Below, one piece after another: positions 58,421-64,000 of a stretch of 64,000 bases of DNA. Made by a program: the position numbers and the translations under genes. The DNA is from Lentzea terrae (GTDB lineage: Bacteria > Actinomycetota > Actinomycetes > Mycobacteriales > Pseudonocardiaceae). Every line of letters starts with the position of its first letter. Within the stretch, counting starts at the first letter, position 1. The stretch covers positions 175,238 through 239,237 of the forward strand of contig NZ_QFWW01000059.1 of NCBI RefSeq assembly GCF_003265345.1, written 5' to 3'. The notes under the pieces are model-generated. The model had not been told where the DNA came from, ran no database searches, and saw only the letters and a program-made list of their open reading frames with translations.

Positions 58421-59653
58421 ATGGCTCGAAAACTGTTGACACTGCTGGCTTTGCTCGGCGCGGCACTGTTCCCGGTCGGTCTCTCGGCCACCGGTCCGGC
58501 CCAGGCCGCCCCGTTCAAGGTGCTCGGCTTCTACCACGGCACCCACGACCTCGCGCACATCTCGTTCGTCAAGGAGGCGAACCCGTGGCTGACCCAGGCC
58601 GGGCAGCAGAACGGGTTCACCTACGAGGCGACGACCGACTGGAACCGGCTCACCACCCTCACGCCGGCCCAGGCGCAGGTCGTGGTCTTCCTCGACGACC
58701 TGCCGACCGGCACGCAGCGCGCGGGCTTCCAGCGGTACATGGAGGCGGGCGGCGCGTGGTTCGGCTTCCACGTCTCGGCGTTCACCCAGAACGCCAACGA
58801 GTGGTCCTGGTACCACAACACGTTCCTGGGCAAGGGGAACTTCGTCAACAACACCTGGGGCCCCACCACCGCGACGCTGAAGGTCGAGACCCGCACCCAC
58901 CCGTCGACCGTGCGCCTGCCGGAGAAGTTCACCTCCTCGGTCAGCGAGTGGTACAGCTGGTCGCGTGACCTGCGCACGAACCCGGACATCCAGGTCCTGG
59001 CGAGCGTCGACCCGTCGAGCTTCCCGCTCGGCACCGACCCGAACCAGCAGTGGCGCAGCGGTTACTACCCCATCATGTGGACGAACAAGAACTTCAAGAT
59101 GATCTACGCGAACTTCGGCCACAACGCGATGGACTACCCGAACAACCGGCCGTTGTCGTCCACCTTCTCCTCGCCCACCCAGAACAACTTCCTCATCGAC
59201 AGCCTGCTGTGGCTGGGCACCGGCGGCACCCCGCAGCCCGGCTGGAAGACGATCGCCAACTCGGGCAACGGCAAGTGCGTCGACGCGCGGGCCGCGGGCC
59301 TCGACAACGGCACCGTCGTCCAGCAGTACTCGTGCAACTCGACCACGGCGCAGAACTTCCGCGCGGTGGCGACGAGCGACGGCTACTCGCGCATCGAGTA
59401 CCGCAACAACCCGGCCAAGGTGCTGGACGTGAGCGACGTGTCCACTTCGGACGGAGCGGGCATCCACCTGTGGGACTACGTCGGCGGCACCAACCAGCAG
59501 TGGCGCGTCACCACCGGCGCTGACGGCTACTCGACACTGACCGCCCGCCACTCCGGCAAGTGCCTCTCGGCGGCGGCTTCGTCCACCGACGGCGTGCAGC
59601 TGATCCAGGCGACCTGCACCGGGTCGGCGGCCCAGAGCTTCCGGCTGGGCTAG
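58421..59653 (+). CDS. Secreted ThuA-like protein with ricin-type lectin domain
   Basis: A 410-residue protein from ATG 58421. Signal peptide to AQAA (about 31). Residues about 35-270 are a ThuA-like class I glutamine amidotransferase-fold domain (VLGFYHGTHDLAHISFV, GGAWFGFHVSAF, NKNFKMIYANFGHNAMDY). Residues about 280-410 are a ricin-type beta-trefoil lectin with CVDARAAG, QQWRVTTG and QSFRLG. The ThuA fold lacks a clear nucleophile; the lectin would target polysaccharide. The DasR-like site suggests chitin-linked expression. Confidence 0.9.
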   Translation: MARKLLTLLALLGAALFPVGLSATGPAQAAPFKVLGFYHGTHDLAHISFVKEANPWLTQAGQQNGFTYEATTDWNRLTTLTPAQAQVVVFLDDLPTGTQRAGFQRYMEAGGAWFGFHVSAFTQNANEWSWYHNTFLGKGNFVNNTWGPTTATLKVETRTHPSTVRLPEKFTSSVSEWYSWSRDLRTNPDIQVLASVDPSSFPLGTDPNQQWRSGYYPIMWTNKNFKMIYANFGHNAMDYPNNRPLSSTFSSPTQNNFLIDSLLWLGTGGTPQPGWKTIANSGNGKCVDARAAGLDNGTVVQQYSCNSTTAQNFRAVATSDGYSRIEYRNNPAKVLDVSDVSTSDGAGIHLWDYVGGTNQQWRVTTGADGYSTLTARHSGKCLSAAASSTDGVQLIQATCTGSAAQSFRLG

Positions 59654-60021
59654 TCGCCGGACTGAGGTCCGGTGACCGTCACGCGTTCCCCCGGTCTCCT
59701 GCCCCCGGAGGCCGGGTGGGACGTGGCCAGGAACCCGTACATGTCGTTGAGCTGGTGCAACGCCGACACCGCGTCCCGCCAGATCGGGCAGGGCCACGGT
59801 CGGTGCAGCCCGTACCAGGTGTGGCACGACTTGCACCGATGCCGCTCGTTGGGCTCGTGCATCCGCAGCAGCCCGCGCCACCACGGCAGGGCAGCACGCA
59901 GCTGCTCACGCAGTTCGAACACCTCGTCGGGCGAGTCCGTCTGCGCGAGCTGGTCCATGGTCTTGTAGACGACATCGATCACGGTCCGATGAAAGGAACC
60001 CTGCCGTTCGGCAAGCGCCAT
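59650..60021 (-). CDS. Small protein with Cys/His zinc-finger-like motif
   Basis: A 123-residue protein from ATG 60021 (GAGGAGGAG upstream). The helical N-terminal part (VIDVVYKTMDQLAQTDSPDE) is followed by HRCKSCHTWYGLHRPWPCPIW (about 71-91), whose Cys and His could bind one zinc. Family unknown. Divergent from the XRE regulator over a region with dyads, so likely controlled with it. Confidence 0.75.
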   Translation of the reverse strand: MALAERQGSFHRTVIDVVYKTMDQLAQTDSPDEVFELREQLRAALPWWRGLLRMHEPNERHRCKSCHTWYGLHRPWPCPIWRDAVSALHQLNDMYGFLATSHPASGGRRPGERVTVTGPQSGD

Positions 60022-60084
60022 GTCCGAGCTCCTCCTCACCGCAGTTGAGACAGGCTCGCCAGGAGTCTATGTTGGCCATTGGTG

Positions 60085-60139
60085 GGGTTTCAACTGGTGA
60101 AAATCCCGTCACCCAGATAGCCCTTTCCACGAGTGGAAA
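60085..60139. promoter_or_regulatory. Dyads between zinc-finger-like gene and XRE gene
   Basis: TTTCCAC-GA-GTGGAAA at 60124-60139 is a perfect 16-bp palindrome, and TTTCA-ACTGG-TGAAA lies at 60088-60102 within a longer imperfect dyad. Both share the TTTC/GAAA half-site and lie upstream of the XRE ATG at 60171, as expected for an autoregulated operator. Confidence 0.55.
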
Positions 60140-60170
60140 CGCTCACTGCGCGCAACGGGGGGAACCGGCA

Positions 60171-60608
60171 ATGGCGGGGGAACGGTCCCTGGCTGACAAG
60201 CTCAACCACCTCTTCGCCCGGCACACCTCCCGCTCCGGCCACGAGTACAGCAACGAGCAGGTCGCGGCGGCCATCGCGGACACCGGCGTCACCATCTCGC
60301 AGAGCTACATCTGGCAGCTGCGCAAGGGCAAGAAGGACAACCCCACGTTCAAGCACTTGCAGGCACTGGCAGGCTTCTTCGGTGTGCCCGTGAGCTACTT
60401 CTTCGACGACGAGGTCACCGACCGCGTCAACGAGCAGCTGAAGTCGTTGCAGGACGAGCAGACCAGGCTCAACCAGCTCGCCGCGGGCAGCGACGCGCAG
60501 CTCATGGCGATGCGCGCGGGTGAGCTGTCGCCGGACCGCCGCCGGCTCGTCATGGAGTTGCTGGACGTCGTCTACCGACAGGAACAGGCCGAGCGCGGCG
60601 AAGGATGA
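60171..60608 (+). CDS. XRE family regulator paired with ImmA peptidase
   Basis: A 145-residue protein from ATG 60171 (GGGGGGAA upstream). Helix-turn-helix at about 25-75 (NEQVAAAIADTGVTISQSYIWQLRKGKK, FKHLQALAGFFGVP). The C-terminal half is a helix with YFFDDEVTDRVNEQLKSL onward, a probable dimer or peptidase-contact region. This matches regulators cleaved by ImmA/IrrE-type peptidases. Three bases separate it from the peptidase gene. Confidence 0.9.
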   Translation: MAGERSLADKLNHLFARHTSRSGHEYSNEQVAAAIADTGVTISQSYIWQLRKGKKDNPTFKHLQALAGFFGVPVSYFFDDEVTDRVNEQLKSLQDEQTRLNQLAAGSDAQLMAMRAGELSPDRRRLVMELLDVVYRQEQAERGEG

Positions 60609-60611
60609 CTC

Positions 60612-61124
60612 GTGGCCGAACGAGAGTTGCGCAAGCGGTGCCGCCGCTTGCTGAACGAGCTGGACATCCAACCGCCCCTGGACGTGGCGGAGCTCTGCCG
60701 CCGCGTCGGTGACCAGCGGGGCAAACCGATCCGGCTGATCGCGCACCCGATCCCGGTGCCCGGCCCGTACGGCGTGTGGATCGCGACCGCCAAGGCCGAC
60801 TACATCCTGTACCAGCAGGAGACGTCGAAGGCGCACCAGAACCACATCATCCTGCACGAGCTCGGGCATCTCGTGGCCGGTCACACCAGCGACGAGCAGG
60901 ACGACGAGCTGCTCGCGGGCCTCTACCCCGACCTCGAACCGGACGCGGTGCGCCGGGCGTTGCGGCGCACCTCCTACGACAGCGAGCACGAGCGCGAGGC
61001 CGAGACGGTCGCGACGATCATCCTCGAGTGGGCGTCGGTGCTGGACGAGGTCGCGCCGCGGGCGTCGGAAGGTCCGGCGCGGCGCATGTCGAAGTCGCTC
61101 GCCGACCGGCTGGGGTGGCTGTAG
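60612..61124 (+). CDS. ImmA/IrrE-type zinc metallopeptidase
   Basis: A 170-residue protein from GTG 60612. The zinc motif ILHELGHLVAGH near residue 79 is HExxH, and EREAETVATIILEW near 130 supplies the downstream Glu ligand. Relatives cleave the neighbouring XRE repressor to derepress mobile or stress genes. Fused operon with the XRE gene and the membrane protein gene (gap 2 bp). Confidence 0.92.
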   Translation: MAERELRKRCRRLLNELDIQPPLDVAELCRRVGDQRGKPIRLIAHPIPVPGPYGVWIATAKADYILYQQETSKAHQNHIILHELGHLVAGHTSDEQDDELLAGLYPDLEPDAVRRALRRTSYDSEHEREAETVATIILEWASVLDEVAPRASEGPARRMSKSLADRLGWL

Positions 61125-61126
61125 CC

Positions 61127-62236
61127 GTGGAGTACCTGAAGGAAACCCAGGGCCTCGTCGCGCTCAGCTGTTTGGCGATCATGCTCTACCTGCTGGCACG
61201 CCGCCCGCACGACCCGCGGCTGCGGTCCGTCACCGGCCTGGTCGCGGGCTGGGCGATCGGCCACCCGTTCGGCAGGGCCGCGGCGGACGGCCGGTGGTTC
61301 CTCGGGCTCGACCCGATGGTGTGCCAGCTGATCCAGCACTCGATGCTGCAGATCGGCGTCTACGGCCTGATCTGCTTCTTCATCTTCTCCGCGCTCGACG
61401 ACGCTCGCGCAAGGAAACACGCGCTGCTGCAGCTCATCCCGCTCGTCCTGTGCATCGCGGTGATGACGTGGGCGGTCCTCGCCATCCCCGACGACCTGCG
61501 GGTCGCGGCGGCGCGCGTGCCGAACTCGATGGGCGGCGGCCCCACCGGCATCCTCGCCATCACCGCGTTCTACGCGCTGGGCAACGGTTATCTGCTCTAC
61601 GGGTTCGCCGCGATGTTCGTCTGGGCCCGCCGCTACGCCCGCGGTGCCGAACCGCGGCTGCGCAGGGGCCTGCTGATCACGTCGACCGGCCTCGGCCTGC
61701 TGGTGCCCGCCGACGCGATCTTCGTGGCGTCCAACGTCTCCCGCTACTTCGGCGAACCGCTCCCCCGCTGGCTGCTGACCGTGGCAGTGTGGTTCCTGCT
61801 GCCCGGCGTGCTGCTGTGCTGCATCGGCGTCGTCTACCCGATCGCCGCGATGCGGATCTCGGCGATGCGCCTGTGGTGGCGGCACCTGCGCGCCTACCAC
61901 CGGCTCGCTCCACTGTGGACGTTGCTGCACCAGTCTTTCCCCGAGGACGCGCTGCACCGGATCCCGTCCAAGCGCGACGCGTTCTCGTTGCGCGGGGTGC
62001 ACCGGCGCTACTACCGGCGGGTCATCGAATGCCGCGACGGCCTGGTGCGGATCAGCCCGTACGTCGCGGAGACGCCGGACGAGCTGCCGCTGGCCGAACG
62101 GCTGCGGGCCGGGCTGGAGACGCGCAAGGCCGGCACGGTCACGTTGCAGCGGCCGATCGCGCTCGCCGTTCCCGAGGACGAGGGCCTGGACGCCGACGTG
62201 CGTGAGCTCGAAAAGCTCGCGGTGGCGTTGCGCTGA
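61127..62236 (+). CDS. Seven-helix membrane protein of MAB_1171c-like family
   Basis: A 369-residue protein from GTG 61127. Helices lie at about 5-22, 34-50, 65-90, 98-118, 140-165, 182-202 and 215-245, followed by a cytoplasmic C-terminal domain of about 120 residues (LAPLWTLLHQSFPEDALHR, RVIECRDGLVRISPYV). Relatives occur next to XRE/ImmA pairs in actinobacteria. Described loosely as putative transporters, but I see no transporter motif; a sensor role is equally possible. Confidence 0.82.
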   Translation: MEYLKETQGLVALSCLAIMLYLLARRPHDPRLRSVTGLVAGWAIGHPFGRAAADGRWFLGLDPMVCQLIQHSMLQIGVYGLICFFIFSALDDARARKHALLQLIPLVLCIAVMTWAVLAIPDDLRVAAARVPNSMGGGPTGILAITAFYALGNGYLLYGFAAMFVWARRYARGAEPRLRRGLLITSTGLGLLVPADAIFVASNVSRYFGEPLPRWLLTVAVWFLLPGVLLCCIGVVYPIAAMRISAMRLWWRHLRAYHRLAPLWTLLHQSFPEDALHRIPSKRDAFSLRGVHRRYYRRVIECRDGLVRISPYVAETPDELPLAERLRAGLETRKAGTVTLQRPIALAVPEDEGLDADVRELEKLAVALR

Positions 62237-62251
62237 GCTTATGGTCACGGC

Positions 62252-63310
62252 GTGGACCTGCCCGTGATGCCGCCGGTGAAGCCGATGCTCGCGAAGTCCG
62301 TGCCCGAGCTGCCGCGCGGGGACGGTCTGGCGTACGAGCCGAAGTGGGACGGCTTCCGCTGCATCGTGTTCCGCGACGGCGACGAGGTGGAGCTGGGCTC
62401 GCGCAACGACAAGCCGCTCACCCGGTACTTCCCCGAGGTCGTCGAGCTGCTGCGCGAGTCGCTGCCGCCGCGGTGCGTGGTCGACGGCGAGATCGTGCTG
62501 GTCACGCCGGACGGGTTGAGCTTCGACACCCTCCAGCTGCGGCTGCACCCGGCCGCATCACGGGTCCGCAAGCTCTCCGTCGAGACGCCGGCGTCGTTCG
62601 TGGCGTTCGACCTGCTGGCGTGCGGGGACTCCGATGTCACGCAGCTGCCGCTGGGCGAGCGGCGCAAGATGCTGGAGGAGATCGTCACCGAGATCCCCGG
62701 CGTGTACCTGACTCCGTCCACGACGGACCCGGACGTCGCGCAGGACTGGTTCACCCGGTTCGAGGGCGCGGGCTTCGACGGTGTGATGGTCAAGGCCGTC
62801 GACGGCGTCTACGAGCCCGACAAGCGGGTGATGTTCAAGGTCAAACACGAGCGGACCGCCGACTGCGTGGTCGCGGGCTACCGGTGGCACAAGGACGGCG
62901 AGACCGTCGGGTCGCTGGTGCTCGGGCTCTACCAGGACGGCGAGCTGCACAACGTCGGCGTGGCGAGCAGCTTCACCGCGGCCCGGCGGCGCGAGCTGGT
63001 CGAGGAGCTGGCGCCCTTGCTCGACCCCGCCGACCACCCGTGGGCCGCGTGGGCGACCTACGAGGGCCCCGGCATGAACAGCCGGTGGAACCCCGAGAAG
63101 CAGCTTCAGGTCGTGCTGCTCGACCCGTCGCGGGTGGCCGAGGTGCGGTACGAGCACGTGCAGGGCGGCCGGTTCCGGCACACCGCGCGGCTGGTGCGGT
63201 TCCGCGACGACCGCGACCCGGTCAGCTGCACGTTCGAACAGCTCGAAGAGGTACCGCCGGCGGAGCTGGACGCCCTGTTCGGCGAAGCGGAGCGGCGACG
63301 GACAATCTAG
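62252..63310 (+). CDS. ligC: ATP-dependent DNA ligase, LigC type
   Basis: A 352-residue ligase from GTG 62252. Catalytic Lys is in YEPKWDGFRCIVF near residue 31 (KxDG-like, KWDG), followed by VDGEIVLV, FVAFDLL and the FDGVMVKAVD and RVMFKVKHERTADCVV blocks (motifs IV-V). The C-terminal OB domain ends the protein. Size fits stand-alone LigC, which acts in non-homologous end-joining or base repair in mycobacteria. Confidence 0.93.
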   Translation: MDLPVMPPVKPMLAKSVPELPRGDGLAYEPKWDGFRCIVFRDGDEVELGSRNDKPLTRYFPEVVELLRESLPPRCVVDGEIVLVTPDGLSFDTLQLRLHPAASRVRKLSVETPASFVAFDLLACGDSDVTQLPLGERRKMLEEIVTEIPGVYLTPSTTDPDVAQDWFTRFEGAGFDGVMVKAVDGVYEPDKRVMFKVKHERTADCVVAGYRWHKDGETVGSLVLGLYQDGELHNVGVASSFTAARRRELVEELAPLLDPADHPWAAWATYEGPGMNSRWNPEKQLQVVLLDPSRVAEVRYEHVQGGRFRHTARLVRFRDDRDPVSCTFEQLEEVPPAELDALFGEAERRRTI

Positions 63311-63312
63311 CG

Positions 63313-63912
63313 GTGAAGGTGATCAAGCGGGACGGCACGCACGAGATCGAGATCCAGCGGTCGCGGTTCCTGTGCCACGTCGCCCGCGTCGCCTCCGAAC
63401 AGGAGGCCGCCGAGTTCTTCGCGCGGATCCGCAAGGAGCACTGGCAGGCCACGCACAACTGCACGGCTTTTCGCACGACGGACACCCAGCGGTCGAGTGA
63501 CGACGGCGAACCCGCCGGCACGGCCGGTGTGCCGATGCTGGAGGTGCTGACGCGCCGGGACCTCGTCGACACCGCTGTCGTCGTCACCCGCTACTACGGC
63601 GGGACCAAGCTCGGCGCGGGCGGCCTGGTCCGGGCGTACGGACGGGCCGTGTCGGAGGCCATCGACTCGTTGGGCACGCTCACCCGCGAGCGCCACGATT
63701 CGTTGCTGTTGGCCGTCGACCACGATCAGGCGGGAAAGCTGGAGAACGCGTTGCGCGCCGCCGGGTACCACGTCGCGGACACCGAGTACGGCCACGACGT
63801 CACCTTCACCGTGCTGACTCGCGACCCGGAGGGCTTCGAGGTCTGGCTCGCCGCGCAGACCGGCGGTGCGGTGACCGCGATCAGGGGCGAGCCGGTCGAC
63901 CTCGATCACTAG
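63313..63912 (+). CDS. YigZ/IMPACT family protein
   Basis: A 199-residue protein from GTG 63313, two bases after the ligase stop. N-terminal domain: EIEIQRSRFLCHVARV, HNCTAFR, SSDDGEPAGTAGVPMLE and VVTRYYGGTKLGAGGLVRAYG are the IMPACT signatures. The C-terminal ferredoxin-like DUF1949 follows (about 135-199). Function unclear; linked to translation control in eukaryotic relatives. Confidence 0.93.
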   Translation: MKVIKRDGTHEIEIQRSRFLCHVARVASEQEAAEFFARIRKEHWQATHNCTAFRTTDTQRSSDDGEPAGTAGVPMLEVLTRRDLVDTAVVVTRYYGGTKLGAGGLVRAYGRAVSEAIDSLGTLTRERHDSLLLAVDHDQAGKLENALRAAGYHVADTEYGHDVTFTVLTRDPEGFEVWLAAQTGGAVTAIRGEPVDLDH

Positions 63913-64000
63913 TTGTACCTGGCCAACACGTTGGTGACGGTGTGTCGGCTTGATCATGGGTGAGGCCTCCGGGTGCGGTGGTGATTGCGAAGTCAGTCAC
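63913..64000. other. Right edge, no feature seen
   Basis: The last 88 bases have no recognisable gene, repeat or hairpin. A gene may begin outside the window. Confidence 0.4.

Noticed and set aside
63913..64000. End of an insertion sequence at the right edge
   Set aside because: No terminal inverted repeat or transposase codons can be shown in the 88 bases available.

Overview
This is high-GC (about 70 percent) DNA with dense genes, frequent GTG starts, GTGA/ATGA stop-start overlaps and strong third-position GC. The gene content fits a filamentous actinomycete: a LAL-type LuxR regulator, mycoredoxin, PAC2 and DUF4383 proteins, a PASTA-less Ser/Thr kinase, and GH19 chitinases with DasR-like operators. 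A member of the Pseudonocardiales close to Lentzea or Lechevalieria is my best guess, by inference only. No tRNA, rRNA, CRISPR array or intact insertion sequence is visible.

Layout. 1-4.7 kb: an S41 peptidase cut by the window edge, a large membrane protein with a lipase-like serine motif, and a divergent Cu/Zn-SOD-like lipoprotein. 4.8-11.8 kb: a small class II lanthipeptide locus. It holds a helix-turn-helix/P-loop regulator with a coupled leader ORF, a divergent promoter with two G-rich palindromes, a complete LanM, a 62-residue cysteine-free candidate precursor, and a LAL regulator. 12.2-12.6 kb: a degenerate 66-bp tandem repeat array. 12.7-16.5 kb: a DUF4383 protein, then a GCS2-type ligase, a haem-oxygenase-like diiron protein, a CDGSH protein and an MTQ2-like methyltransferase packed with overlaps. 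16.5-24.4 kb: SDR/DUF1360 pair, a MacB-like ABC export operon, an aldo/keto reductase, a MarR/SDR divergent pair with a clear operator, and thyA-folA.

24.4-36.1 kb: a YciI/MmcQ/PAC2 operon, DUF4230 protein, Ser/Thr kinase, and a four-gene operon (Fn3 protein, MoxR ATPase, DUF58, transglutaminase-like) with a 41-codon ORF wedged between the last two genes. The transglutaminase-like protein seems to have lost its catalytic Cys and His. 36-44.5 kb: secreted Fn3 and polysaccharide-lyase-like proteins, LysR/EamA, RluA, a phosphotransferase, a broken DUF222/HNH gene, and a TetR/SnoaL divergent pair with a 48-bp dyad.

44.5-59.7 kb is a secreted polysaccharide-degradation region: GH92 mannosidase, BNR propeller protein, two tandem GH19 chitinases, a DUF2341/LamG protein, two DUF4360 proteins, an AA10 LPMO and a ThuA-ricin protein. 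DasR-like sites precede both chitinases and the ThuA-ricin gene, suggesting co-induction by amino sugars. ilvA, DinB, VOC and mycoredoxin genes are interspersed. 59.7-62.2 kb carries a zinc-finger-like protein divergent from an XRE regulator / ImmA peptidase / seven-helix membrane protein operon, followed by ligC-type DNA ligase and a YigZ-family gene.

The most interesting points are the LanM locus with its Cys-free peptide and an in-frame Cys-containing tail after the stop, three places where the start region of a gene appears duplicated upstream of itself, the diiron/CDGSH/ligase cluster, and the XRE-ImmA-membrane protein cassette.
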